Assembly: GCF_020921035.1 (NCBI RefSeq)
Contig: NC_063155.1
Location: forward strand, 23,677,294-23,741,293
DNA from: Rhodamnia argentea
Taxonomy: Eukaryota > Streptophyta > Magnoliopsida > Myrtales > Myrtaceae
Direction of reading: 5' to 3'
Length of the DNA stretch: 64,000 nucleotides
The position numbers were made by a program, and so were the translations under genes. Positions 26,221 to 37,856 of this stretch are shown here, one piece after another; position 1 is the first letter of the stretch, and every line of letters begins with the position of its first letter. The notes beneath the pieces are model-generated. The model was not told where the DNA came from. It did no database searches and was given only the letters and a program-made list of their open reading frames with translations.

Positions 26221-28081
26221 AAGAAGCATCACATGAAATGCGCAAGCAACTATTACTAACTGATTGATTGTAGAAGACAGGAGAGACTGAGGTTGCTCGA
26301 GCATGTTTTATACAGTCTGGAACTTCTATCGTGCTACTCATTGCCACGTCTGAAGTCATATGCTGCCGAGGGGATTTCCTTTTCTCCTCCCCCTTGCTTT
26401 GGGTCAGTTTGAATAGCTCTTGTAAGTCTTCCTGATGGCTGGTTCTGTCCATCAGAAGAAATTAGAGAACCGAAGGTTGTGGATGCATACTGAACACATT
26501 TGACAGGATTCTGATTTTGGCCATGTAAATATGTAGACTCATCACTATTTCCAAAAAGTGAGCATATTCTAGATTCCTCTATCTTGTACAGCTCTATTGC
26601 TGCTGGTGACATCAAGGATTGAAGATAAAAGATTGCCAGATTCCGCTGATACGGGATTTAACTACAACCAGAGTTCAATCTTCAAGAAGAGTATTAATCC
26701 AAAAAGTAGAAGGTGATCGGAAAACCCTGAGCTACAGATTCATCTCTAGTTCTTCTCACTAGCCCACAATATGTCCTCACCTTCTGAACAAACTGTAAAC
26801 ATTCATCAATAAGTTGAAAGAAAGAAAGGTCTGTCCGCAATTTCAATCCCCTAGATGACTTTAAGAATGACCCACAAAACTAAACAAAAGAAACCAGCAC
26901 GCCGGTAACTTACCATCCCTTCTTGGGTTTTAGCCCTCAATCACAGCCATCTTTGCTATCACGGGGACCATTACTCAGTTGATGAGGCATCCATTACTGA
27001 GCACGATTCCCTCCATGTGACCTTTCAGGCTCAAGCTCAGGGCACACTGGGACTGGTTTCCATTATCCAAATATTTCGGCTAAAGAGCGAGTTAACCCAT
27101 ATCAAGTGTGTTATCCTGGGTGAAGATGAAAAAAGTCCCCTGAATACTATAAGCATTTAGATATGTAAGACGAAGCCATGGTGGAATACATGATCTCCTG
27201 TATTATTCCCATTTCATCCTTTGTATACCCTCATGATCTCGTCTGCAGAAGACATATCCTTCTCAAAATTTACGATTGTAAAGTTGAAATACTGAGTGGA
27301 GCACCAACGAACAAATCTGGGTAGGTTGGGGGAATACAGCAGATACTTCTTCTAGAAATAGACGAACCTGCCTACGAGAAAAAAAATGCTTAACATGGCT
27401 CGTAGAACCAAGTGGCGGTACAATTGACCATTCCCTGTTCCGCTACACATTTGAAACGTTGAAGCTTCTTTTTCATTTTCCATGCATGAATCAGATTCTG
27501 CTTCAAGTGATAGGATGGCCCTGATGCAGGTCTCCAAGGAGCGATATTTCTGGGGGCATTTCCTAGAACACTTGGGTTATGCCGTGGAACATCACCTGCT
27601 TTTGACACAACATGCTGAGTTTCTTTTCAGAGATGAGGCAAAGTGCTCACTTCCCCCTGAAAATTCCCCCGCCAATGGATTCGCCGCGACTAATCTACCA
27701 TCCAAATTCAGCAAATCTATTGAACATGGGACATCAATATCCTTGGAGTCTGAATTCTTAATGTTCTTACTACATATCTGCACTGTGCCGGTGGGTTGGT
27801 AGTTGATTAGTAGCCGTTGATCAGGAAGGTGATACAGTCCATTTATGGTGGAAAGCAGCATTTCGTATTTTCCACGTGCAACAGGAACGTGCACAAAATA
27901 AGGAATGATACAAAAAAGATAGAACAATACCACAGTTGACATTAGAGAAAAGTCAAAAACTGTCATTTTTCGTAAAAAGGGAGACATACGACCCTCAACA
28001 ATTTCTCACTTCCCCAAAGAATTACCAAAGCAACAACAACAATTCATGAGATCTACAGTAATGACATCGGACAACAACTCT
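26221..28081. other. Kinesin 3' UTR and unexplained open frames
   Basis: The kinesin gene (+) and the SKU5-like gene (-) converge here. On the minus strand several stretches look protein-like with possible splice ends: 27592-27987 (starts MSPFLRKMTVFDFSL, hydrophobic then polar), about 27390-27608 (includes RNIAPWRPASGPSYHL), 26975-27079 (PKYLDNGNQSQCALSL...) and 26334-26645 (RNLAIFYLQSLMSPAAIEL... ending RRGNE). I could not join them into one model with consistent phase, and I do not recognise a family. They may be exons or relics of an unassigned minus-strand gene, or chance. Confidence 0.25.
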
Positions 28082-29947
28082 TTAGATGGTGTAAGGCTTG
28101 GGCATGGGCAGACCTGCGACGGCACCGCAGAGCTGGAAGTTGTCGGGGATGTTGTACTCGTCCCTCAGAGACTTCTCGGGCGAGAGGACGCTAATGTAAA
28201 GCTCTTGCCCCAGGTAACGCCTCTCGGCCAGCTCAGACCTCAGGTTCCACATCCCAGCGTTGTCGAAGGTCAACATGATCGCAGCCCAGGATTTGGGGAA
28301 AACCTGGATGGTGTGCCTGCTCACAGCGTCAAGGAGGTTGTAGCTCTTCCTCTTCTCCGGGGTCCACCTCCCCGGCTCGATCCTGGCACACATCAAACAT
28401 CCAGAGTTAATAAGTTGTAGGACATGTCTAGGAAAAATCTAGGACGTCACCTGGAGAGATGCAACGTATCCTGGGAAAGTTTTTTTTGGTGTTATGGGAC
28501 TTACGCAACGGCGAAGAAGGAGTAGCCATCGAGGTGCCAGGACTGGATGCTCTTCTCATGGTTCTCCAGGATGATCTCGACGAAGGTCCTGAAGGTGACA
28601 TTCAACACGTTGGGGGCGAGAGTGACCAGGGAAGCCTTCTCGACCAAGGGCTCATCGGGGATGATGTCGTACTTGAAGACCTTGTCGGCAACACCAAAGT
28701 ACTCAGCGAGCTTCAGTGGGGTTGGGGGGTTGACATGGGAGACGCCATTGATGCCGTAGCGGAGCTTGCCACCGACACTGCTGGCCGAGCTGACGAGCTT
28801 GATGGTGCGGGTGATGTTGATCTGGCCGTAGTGGTAGGACCCCTGGGGGTTGGGGCGGGCAGCGCTGGCAGTCAGGTTCCACCGGAAGGAACGGAACTGG
28901 TTCAGAGACCAGGCCCAGCCATCGGGGGCAGCGGGGAGGACAGTGGAGGCCGGGATGCCATTGCCGTTGGTATAGCGGATGATCCCGGTGGATGTGACCA
29001 CGCTCTTTGTGAACCGGGTCGAGGCTACCATGAGGTAGTCCCGGGGAGCCTTGTCAGCGGTGATGAGCACAGAGTAGCATTGGCCAACATGGACATCAAG
29101 GGAGTCGTAGGTGTTCTGGACGGTGTGTGATCCTTCCATCTCGACGAGCTTCATCGGGTGGTCCTGGATCCTGAAGTTGAGGGAATTCTTGAGGCCAACG
29201 TTGCAGATCCGGTACTTGTAGGTCTTTCCAGGCTTCATGGTGAACAGGGGCTTGACATTCTTGCCCTTGCCTGTTTGGCCGTTGATGAGGACACCATCGG
29301 GCCTGCCAAGAGGGCGGCCGGTGTCCAGGAACTTCCTGAGAGCAGTGTGGCTCTTGGAGTACCAGTCACCAATGAGGACAGTGTAATCGTCCTCAGGATC
29401 GGCATAAGGGACAGGGATGAGCAAACGGCTGTTCACACGGAGGCCACCGAAGCCACCAGCCGCACGGTGCACTGCCGTGGTTGGGTAGTAGAAGTAGCTA
29501 CCGATCTGATCCTTGACCTGGAAGTGGTAGGTATAGTTCGTTCCTGGCAGGATCGGGCAGTTGGTTCCTAGAACTCCATCTTGCCACGAGTTCTTCCTTT
29601 GCTGGATTCCATTCCTGACAACAACAGCAACAAAGTTTAGCCCAATCTCGAAACTAAGAAAAACAGGGGAAAAAAACATGAGCAGGCTAATGATTTCCTC
29701 GTTACCAGGTGAAGAGAAGGGGCTCGTCAATATTGTTGAAGATGTTTATGACAATGTTGTTGTTGCTGGTGGAGTTGATGTTGGGGCCGGGGAATTGGCC
29801 GTTGATGAGGATGCCTTGCTGAGGGACTCCTAGCGGAGAGATGGTGCCGTAGGTGACGTTCCAGGTGAAGAAGAAGTAGGGGTCTTCACCACGGACCGCC
29901 ACGGCCCCGGCCAAGAGGCATAGAAGCAGAATTGTCGCTCTTTCCAT
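28082..29947 (-). CDS. SKU5-similar / L-ascorbate oxidase homologue (Bp10 pollen type), copy 1, 550 aa
   Basis: Exons (complement, transcript order): 29706-29947, 28505-29614, 28082-28382; 1653 nt. A signal peptide at residues 1-20 (RATILLLCLLAGAVAVRG, then EDPYFFF) sends it to the secretory pathway. Three cupredoxin domains of the multicopper-oxidase fold follow: about 23-140, 150-300 and 360-530 (PKSWAAIMLTFDNAGMWNLRSE near the end). The copper-binding motifs of true ascorbate oxidase (HWHG, HCH...H...M) are absent: only TAVHRAAGG and SWHLDGYSF remain. The protein probably acts in the cell wall without oxidase activity, as for SKU5/SKS proteins. No GPI tail: it ends PKPYTI. Many NxT/S sites suggest glycosylation. 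Intron positions and phases are the same as in the divergent copy at 35975-37856. Close family members are pollen-expressed; expression here is inference. Confidence 0.92.
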
Positions 29948-30200
29948 CTCTCTCAGCCCCCTTCTTTCCTAACGTTTGTGTGTGCGGAAGAAGATGATGA
30001 CTCTTCTTCTACCGTCTCATTTGGTTCTCGCCCGTTGCCATTTTATGTGAGGCATCCTGCCTAAAGATGATCCTCGTTCCCCGCCATACGAGCCCCGTCA
30101 AGTTCTCCGCGCCAGCCATTGTTCCCCTTTGGCCCCTTGGTTTACGCTTCTCCTTTCATCTCTCTCTCTCTCTCTCTCTCCCTCACATCCACATGTTCAT
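29948..30200 (-). promoter_or_regulatory. Promoter / leader of SKU5-like copy 1
   Basis: A TATA-like CATAAAAT (minus strand, 30040-30047) lies about 95 bases upstream of the ATG, and a CT microsatellite at about 30157-30182 lies further up. The transcription start near 30010 is inferred. Confidence 0.35.
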
Positions 30201-30840
30201 GGCTGTCCTGTGTTTTTACAGCAAGAAACGGAGACATGGTTGAGATGTGGAAATCCTATCCGAGGAAGGAGATCTTCGCGTTATGACTGACTCACTACAT
30301 GGTTCATGTTAAATATGCTATTGGCATCTGCGTACGAGATAACTAATTATGTGTGCAAGGTGGAGGAAAAATATATGCAATTTGCATGCACTGAAGTATG
30401 TTTAATTAACGTACTAAGGCAATATGATTGTTAAAAGAATAATGTTATAGTTCCTGTTCTACTGCATTATTAATAAAATAGATGTAATTACAAGACAAAG
30501 GATTGCTCTACGTGGGGAGTTTATATAACCATCGTTCATGTTAAATATTATGTAGCATAAATAAGACTGAATTGTAATTATTAACGATCATTCTATAACA
30601 TATGAGTTTAGAATAGGCAAAAAGCTCATGCAAAATCCTAAACTATGCTCTGTTGGACAGGTTCACCCCTAAACTTTTGCATGTCCTCAGGGAAAAGTAT
30701 ATCATCTAATTATCTTCATCAATACGCCTCCCTCTGTTCGATAAATAAACAATATTACAGGATCAACAAAGAGATTCATCATCAACAATAAATTTCCCAT
30801 TTGCACAAATATTCCGCGTGAGGGCATGAAGTGCTATCTT

Positions 30841-31275
30841 TTCTCAAATAAGGACATGAAGTGAATCTTATTTCAAATAAGGGATTGAAATTGAGAGCTG
30901 GGCGAGGGCCACCCTTACCGGCCATAGGCAAGCCCTCGCCATAGGCGAGGATTGGTTTGGCCAGATTTGGCGAGGGCTTGGGCAAGACAACCAACGCCCG
31001 GATCCGGCAAGGGTCGTTGAGCCCTCACCTAGTCGGTAGCGAAGGTCGTCGGGCCCTCGCCGAAAGCAGCCAAAAAAGAAGAAGAAATGACAACAAAAAA
31101 GTAATAAAATAAAAAAGCAAAGAGATAGTTTAGAATTATAATTGTCTTTGAACGAAAATGCCCTTGACCAACCAAAATATTTAGTCTGCGAGATAAGGCT
31201 CCTATATAAAACTGTCATGTTCACTTTACGTCTTTATTTGAAACAAAATTTACTTCAGGTCCTTATTTGGAATTT
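30841..31275. mobile_element. Small inverted-repeat element with GC-rich core (MITE-like)
   Basis: About 50-bp imperfect terminal inverted repeats (30842-30890 and 31221-31275; shared words CAAATAAGGAC.TGAAGT and TTTCAAATAA) surround a GC-rich middle (30895-31070) built from GCGAGGGC-type words. It has no coding capacity. Similar sequence lies on both outer sides (about 30726-30790 and 31318-31385), as if an older repeat had been split or duplicated by the insertion. Confidence 0.7.
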
Positions 31276-31650
31276 TTCTTAGTATACGATGTTATATAAT
31301 CGCTGGAAAAGTTAAATGGCGCATCACCCTCTGTTTGATTAATAAACGACATCACAAGGCCAATAAACAGATTCAGCATTGTAAAATTATAGCTCATCTT
31401 TTACTAATAAATCAAAATGAACAAATCAAAGAAATAATTGTTATAAAATAAACAAAAAGGACCCATCATTACAAAAGTTTAGTGGTATACTTTCAAAGGG
31501 ACACACTACATGATTGTTTATATTTCATAGATAGTTATTACTAAAAACATAATTAGTGGCCACCCTAATGATTAAATGCATACTTAGAGTCAGCCTTATC
31601 GTTTTACATTGTTAATTTTTATTGTATGTGTTACCTCTATAAATATATAT

Positions 31651-33394
31651 GTGTTCACTAGAAGTCCTAAAACTTGTCACGAAAATACAATTAGATTCTA
31701 AAACTTGCAAAAAGTGCAATCAAGTTATACAACTTGTTAGATTGGTGCAATCAAGTTGTTCCGTTAACTTTGTCCAATTTGGCTAATAAAAAATACTGAT
31801 GTGGCTTTTTTCTATATTTTTTCTCTCTTACTTGTCGAGGATATGGCCAAAACAGCATCGTTTTGGTCTGAATATAATTTTAATATATATTTTTATTTTA
31901 GTTAATTTAAAAAGAAGCTAAAGTTAGAGAAAAAAAAAGGTATAAAGGGAAAAACCAGAACCAGCAGACCCTCGTCGCCACCAATGGTGGGGAAATGGTC
32001 CATAGGGGGACCGACAACCCTCGTTGACCAATGGTGAGAGCCAGGCCCTAACGTAGGTCAGCCAAGGGCTGCCGTTGTCCGGGGACCAGGGTGGGATGGG
32101 CGGCCTTCAATTTGATTTGGGCGAGGGCCTATAGGCGGTCATTGGCAGTCAACTAGGGTCATTAGCCATTAGCCGGGGCCCAGCGACCTCAGCCGACCCT
32201 TGCCCCACCATCGTTGGCCCTTTCGATAATGGTGGTGGCGTTGATTTAATTAATATTTATATTAAAAATCAAATTTAGATCAAAATGAAGTCATTTTGGA
32301 TTTATCTTTTTTATTTTAGCTACATTAGCGCCACGAAAAGGTGTCAAACGGGTGGATTAAGTCGGGTTTGAGTCTGATCGAATATGATCCGTTCCATATT
32401 GAACATTTAACTCGTTTTGAACCATTTTCGTGTAATACAAATTAACGATCTATACTCGACTCGTATTATTTAAACACTTCCATATTTAACCAAATCATGA
32501 AATATTTGCTTCTCATAATTTGTTAAGAAAAATAATGTTATTAAAATACTTTTATGCAATACAAATCTAGAGAATTTTTTTATTTTTAATTTTTTAATTT
32601 TTTTTCAAAAAAATTATTTTTTATTATTAAAAAATATTTTAAATTTTTCTAAAAAGTATTTTTATTTTATTTTTCTTTTCTTTTTTCTTTCATTTTTCTC
32701 CAACTACCGATGGCGACAAATGGCGGCACAAGCGACAGTGAGTAGCAATGGGTAGCGGTGGACGACGGAGCAAGCGACAATGACCATCGGCGAGAGGCGG
32801 CTCGACAACGAGATTCCACCTCTTGAACATTTTTTGTATTTTTTAATTTTATTTTTCTTTTCTTACCCAAAAAATAATTTTTATTTCTTTCTTTTACTTA
32901 CAAAAATTAAAATTTAAAAATAAAAAACATAAACTAGTCAAGTTCAGCCTTTGTGGCCCATTTACAACTCGTGGAAGCTGCAGACCACGCCCATTCCTTA
33001 TGGGTCGAAAATGGGTTTAACTGTGTGACCCACTTTTTACCCATCTAATTCTTGTTTTTTTTTTTGGTCAAAATTTGACCCATCTATTTCAATTTTAACT
33101 TTTTGGACCCATTTTCATTCAGTGCTTTGAAAACTTAAAATCCATAAACAACCCATTTGTACAAAATATGGGTAAAAAATAGGTCATTGACCCATATTGA
33201 TGGCTCTAGCACCACGCAGGCGAGAGGAAATAGTTAAAAAAGCCATGTCAATATGTTTCATTAGCTAAATTGGACGGCGTTAACGGAAGGACTTGATTGC
33301 ATCAATCCGACGAGTTTTATGACTCGATTGCACTTTCTGAAAATTTTAGGACTCAATTGTACTTTTGTGATAAGTTTTACAACTTACAGTGTAC
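31651..33394. mobile_element. Long-TIR non-autonomous DNA transposon (about 1.74 kb, with nested insertion)
   Basis: About 135-bp terminal inverted repeats: 31651-31786 matches the reverse complement of about 33257-33394. Both arms contain two internal copies of a 'GTGCAATCAAGT' motif and end inside with 'GTCCAATTTGGCTAAT'-like sequence. The long TIRs suggest a Mutator-like element; the 9-bp target duplication expected for that family is not clear in the AT-rich flanks. The core holds a GC-rich CCTCG/GGGTC block (about 31970-32235) and no open transposase. A second element (32336-33208) is inserted in it; without that, the element is about 0.86 kb. Confidence 0.75.
32336..33208. mobile_element. 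hAT-like non-autonomous element nested in the long-TIR element
   Basis: The ends 'AAAAGGTGTCAAACGGGT' and the reverse complement 'TAGAGCCATCAATATGGGT' form a loose terminal inverted repeat of the plant hAT type (TAGAGGTGTCAA...). It is flanked by GCGCCACG (32328-32335) and GCACCACG (33209-33216), an 8-bp target duplication with one mismatch, as expected for hAT. Inside are AT-rich runs, repeated GGGT/ACCC words and no transposase frame. Confidence 0.65.
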
Positions 33395-34114
33395 ATATTC
33401 AAAAAATATAAGATAAATTGTTATGCCTTTGGACTCATTAAAGGAAAAATAAAGCAATGCTAATGAACTTTATATTGCGATCGAGAAAATACCGATCCAT
33501 AATTTTTTTTTTTTTTTGGGTATCCGATGGAGTACATCAATACACGAAAAGTATTTTTAATCATCTATTGGCATTTGACATGATTTTTTCGAAAAAATTT
33601 CAATGGTTCTTTATATTAATAAAATTACTATTTCAAAGAATATTTTTACAGCAGCAATAAATCAAAATATAGTCTGTTTCATGCTTTAAGATATATCTTA
33701 TTGGATCTAGTGTAACTCCTAAACAATATCTCACACTCTTTTAATATAATATCATTTTTTCTCATAAAGATGTAAAAGAATGGGTCGCCAAAATTTCATC
33801 AAAACACGAACGTTTATATGGTGACGTAAGTAAAAGAAAAACCCAATTACTAATCACGACACAACCAAATTAAATTTGACAAAGTTGGGAAAAATAATTA
33901 ACTTTAAGCATCAACAAATGCAAAATACATAACTAACCTAGCATTGGCAATGAAAAAGAAAGATATATGTGAATATTGTTATTTTGAAAATATATTGAGA
34001 GAATTCTAGATAGGCATTCTTGAGGAAAGAAGAAAATTAAATTTTTAAAAAATACAAATTGAATATTGTCTATTTTTGCAAGATATCCAACATTTCTTTT
34101 TGTGATACATTGGC

Positions 34115-34545
34115 ATAAATAACAAGGTTAGTACCATAAAGAACTCCACACATGTACACCTATGATAAATTTACCCCAAATTAATTTCTTGACCATCCCA
34201 AACTAGTACACATGTAATAAATTTACCCTTTATTAGTTTCTGTTAAATTATAACGTCAAATTGTCTAGTTAGATGACACACGTGATAGTTGACGGGTGTA
34301 CCGATTTGAAGTTTTTACCCTCTGTTTGTCACAGCTATACTAGTTTGGGGTTCTTAATGGTATGAACTCAATTTAACGGAAACAAATGAGGGGTGAATTT
34401 ATCACGGGTGTACCAGTTTGGAATTTTTGGTGATCAAAAACTTAGTTTGGAATAAATTTGTCATGAGTGTACCAGTTTAGAATTTTTTGTGACAGGTAAA
34501 TTTGTCACAAGTGTACTAGTGTGAGGTTTTCCGTGCAATTAACCC
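34115..34545. mobile_element. Inverted-repeat element built of short 'GTACACxTGTGATAAATTTACC' units
   Basis: The left half repeats a unit with ACTAGTACACATGTAATAAATTTACC, and the right half carries the same words inverted (GGTAAATTTGTCACAAGTGTACTAG). The whole stretch is a fold-back element of about 430 bp. A larger relative lies at 62371-63185. There is no coding capacity. Confidence 0.65.
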
Positions 34546-34624
34546 AAAGTAATAAGTTATCCACAGATTCTTGCCAAAATGTAAAGATAGACATCAAGTG
34601 ATTGCCAAAAAGATTAGGAAGAAG

Positions 34625-35002
34625 TTAGGGGTAATCAACAAGGAATGCTCGGACCGGACCGAACCACATAAAATTGGAACTAGTTATTTTCGGTCCGGTT
34701 CCCGATTCTAAGCGGAAACTAGACCGTCGAGACCGGATCAATTATTTTTATTTAAGTTTTATTTCTTAAATATACACTTAACAATCCACCGGTTATTTTT
34801 TTATTTCCTAATGTAAATCTTAATTTAATTAATACATTGAAAATAAAATCCTTGTTGCGCACCCCTACTAATAATCCACCGGTTATATTGGATTGCCTGG
34901 GCCCTAATTAGTCGGTCCGTTCCGATCCGGTCTCGGGACCATCCAATCCGGTTCCTGGTGTCTAAGTGGGACCGAACCGAACTGGAAACCGATCACCCCT
35001 AA
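34625..35002. mobile_element. GGTTCC/GGAACC-rich small element (copy A)
   Basis: It starts TTAGGGGTAATC and ends GATCACCCCTAA, which are inverted copies of each other. The body is rich in CGGACCGG / GGTTCCCG words. Related copies lie at 42183-42740 and 61677-62369. The TAGGGGTG end is reminiscent of hAT-type MITEs, but I could not find a clean 8-bp target duplication. Confidence 0.6.
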
Positions 35003-35849
35003 GAGAAGCTTGTGAAAAATAAAAGTGGAATATATGGAAATGGAAGATGATCGTGAAAAAATCACCTCTGGTCATACGTATAAAGTGAGACGACCAAATG
35101 GAAAAGAGAGAAGAAACTTTTTATTCTTAAGAGGATTCTACATTAATAATCTGACTAAAGAACAAAAGCTATCAAGAAAAGAGAATTCGTATTCTTACTT
35201 GATATTTTCATATTTCTTGCTAACTCATAATGTTTTACCTGCTCAAACTATAGTACGTTTATATATTATAATTCGATTGCAACTGCAATTCCATGTCTTA
35301 TGGAGGATATAACTACAAGATGGTTTCGGATCTACTTTAAATAAACTACACGTAAACTCTAACGTTGAACTTGATTGACGTGAATATTTTATCTTGTTAT
35401 AATTTTTGCATGATATTTCTCCAGCGAAACATGTCGAGATTATAGTATTAGACCCGTGCAATGCATGCGTGTCTTGTATCTTGCTAGCATGTAGTTAGAA
35501 TTCTCCACAGTAGTAATAACCTTGATGGCAAATTTTTCATTAGAGAGCCTCGGAGATATTTACTATGTTAGGACAATACTGCAGAACAGAATGCTGAAGA
35601 ACGGTCAAACTTTCTGTTTGAGCTATTGCTCTCAGCATGATTTTTTATCCACAGAACGATGGAGTTTCTGTTGACCTTCAGTTATATTGAAGGTGTCCCC
35701 CCCTAACAAAATTTCTATCTATGGACAAAGGCAAGAGGACTATTACAAGCCAAACCGGTGAGAGAAAGGTGGCAAAGGAGAGAAATTGACGGTGGTTCAA
35801 TGGTTGTTCAATGGTTTGACGATCCCTGAAAACTTCACAGCTTCACTTG

Positions 35850-35858
35850 TATATAAAA
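35850..35858 (+). promoter_or_regulatory. TATA box of SKU5-like copy 2
   Basis: TATATAAAA lies 117-125 bases upstream of the ATG at 35975. A start near 35885 would give a leader of about 90 bases. Confidence 0.65.
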
Positions 35859-35974
35859 CGCTCAGGGATGAATCCCGAGGGTGATAGAAGAAAACCCATC
35901 TTCTTCCATTCTAAATAGAATAGTCTGGATAAATAAAAAATTAAGGGTAGTGATCATAAAACAACTTAAGAGAG

Positions 35975-37856
35975 ATGGGTGGAGTGATGTTACTGCTGTT
36001 AGTATGCCTCTCGGCCGGGGCTATGGTGACCTGGGCCGAAGACCCATACTTGTTCTTCACGTGGAACGTCACTTATGGCACCATCTCTCCTCTGGGCGTC
36101 CCCCAGCAAGGCATTCTCATCAACGGCGAATTCCCCGGACCGAATATCAACTCCACCACCAACAACAACATCGTCATCAACGTGTTCAACAATCTCGACG
36201 AGCCATTCCTCCTCACCTGGTAAATCTTCTGATACACCGCAAATGCATTCCTCCGTATGCTAAGCAAAATGGTGGCGCATCGTTAAGCACGCTGCTTTGC
36301 ACATGTTTACACGCGCGGCATCTTTTGTTTGTTTTTCAGGAATGGCATTCAGCAAAGGAAGAATTCGTGGCAAGATGGCACGCTCGGAGCCAATTGCCCA
36401 ATCCCTCCAGGACAGAATTATACATACCGCTTCCAAGTTAAGGACCAGATTGGGAGCTACTCCTATTACCCGACCACCGCCATGCACAGGGCAGCTGGTG
36501 GATTCGGTGGCCTCCGCGTGAACAGCCGTTTGCTGATTCCTGTCCCCTATGCTGACCCTGAGGATGATTACACCGTCCTCATCGGAGACTGGTACTCCAA
36601 GAGCCACACCACACTCCAGAAGTTTCTGGACAGTGGCAGAGCCCTCGGCAGACCCGATGGAGTGCTCATCAATGGCAAATCCGACAAGGGCAAGGGCAAG
36701 GGCAAGGAAGAGCCTCTCTTCACCATGAAGCCAGGGAAGACGTACAAATACAGGATTTGCAACGTCGGTCTCAAGAATTCCCTCAACTTCAGGATCCAAG
36801 GCCACCCGATGAAGCTTGTTGAGATGGAGGGGTCCCACACGATCCAGAACTCCTACGACTCCCTCGATGTGCACGTTGGGCAATGCTTTGCCGCCCTTGT
36901 CACAGCTGATAAAGAGCCAAAGGACTACTACATGGTAGCCTCAACTCGATACACCAAGACTGTGCTCACCACCACAGCTGTTATCAGCTACACTAATGGC
37001 AAAGGTCCTGCTTCACCCATCCTTCCCGAGGCTCCCGTGGGCTGGGCTTGGACCCTCAATCAGTTCCGCTCCTTCCGCTGGAATCTCACAGCCAGTGCTG
37101 CCAGGCCTAACCCTCAGGGTTCCTACCACTACGGACAGATAAACATTACTCGCACCATCAAGCTTGTTAACTCAGCCAGCAGGGAGGGAGGCAAGCTTCG
37201 TTACGCCATAAACGGAGTCTCACACACAGACCCTGCAACCCCACTAAAGCTCGCAGAATATTATGGAATTGCAGACAAGGTCTTCAAGTATGATACCATT
37301 TCTGATGATGCACCAGCAACAGATTCGGACAAGATAACTGTGGAACCAAACGTGGCCAACGTCACTTTCCGCACTTTCGTGGAGATCATTTTCGAAAACC
37401 ATGAGAAGAGCATCCAATCATGGCATCTTGACGGATATTCCTTCTTTGCAGTTGCGTAAGTATCTGCCTCCATGTCCTTTTGTTTATAGGCACAATTGCA
37501 ACTGCGCTATTAAGCGAGTAATAATGTCAGCAATCTTTTTGGAACCATTCAACAGAGTTGAGCCAGGAAGGTGGACTCCAGAAAAGAGAAAGAACTACAA
37601 TCTCCTTGATGCAGTGAGCAGGCACACAATCCAGGTCTTCCCTAAATCATGGGCAGCCATCATGTTGACATTTGATAATGCCGGCATGTGGAACTTGAGG
37701 TCGGAGTTGGCAGAGAGGCACTACCTGGGCCAACAGCTTTATATTAGTGTTCTTTCCCCTGAGCGATCTCTCCGAGATGAGTACAATATCCCTGACAATG
37801 CCCTGCTCTGCGGCGTTGTCAAGGACCTGCCAAAACCTCCACCTTACTCCATCTAA
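35975..37856 (+). CDS. SKU5-similar / L-ascorbate oxidase homologue (Bp10 pollen type), copy 2, 553 aa
   Basis: Exons: 35975-36219, 36340-37455, 37556-37856; 1662 nt. Signal peptide about residues 1-21 (MLLLLVCLSAGAMVTWA, then EDPYLFF). Three cupredoxin domains, and the same loss of copper ligands as copy 1 (AMHRAAGG; SWHLDGYSF; no HCH motif). Both introns sit at the same codons and phase as in copy 1 (after LLTW and inside FFAVAVEP), and long blocks are identical in protein sequence (for example FRSFRWNLTASAARPNPQGS), so the two genes arose by duplication and inversion. A Lys-Gly repeat (KGKGKGKEE, about residues 192-200) distinguishes this copy. It ends PKPPPYSI without a GPI signal. Predicted role: secreted wall protein in tip growth or pollen; no oxidase activity expected. 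Confidence 0.93.

Larger units (their letters stand above)
30201..35849. other. Transposon-rich spacer between the divergent SKU5-like genes
   Basis: About 5.6 kb of AT-rich DNA without a supported gene. It carries at least four small elements listed separately (30841-31275; 31651-33394 with a nested element 32336-33208; 34115-34545; 34625-35002). The remaining parts hold simple A/T runs and nothing I can name. Confidence 0.6.

Noticed and set aside
28459-29571. Two long plus-strand frames (223 and 137 codons)
   Set aside because: Antisense shadows of the large exon of SKU5-like copy 1; the sense frame has a clear family match and splice sites.
36260-36883. 207-codon minus-strand frame
   Set aside because: Antisense shadow of SKU5-like copy 2.
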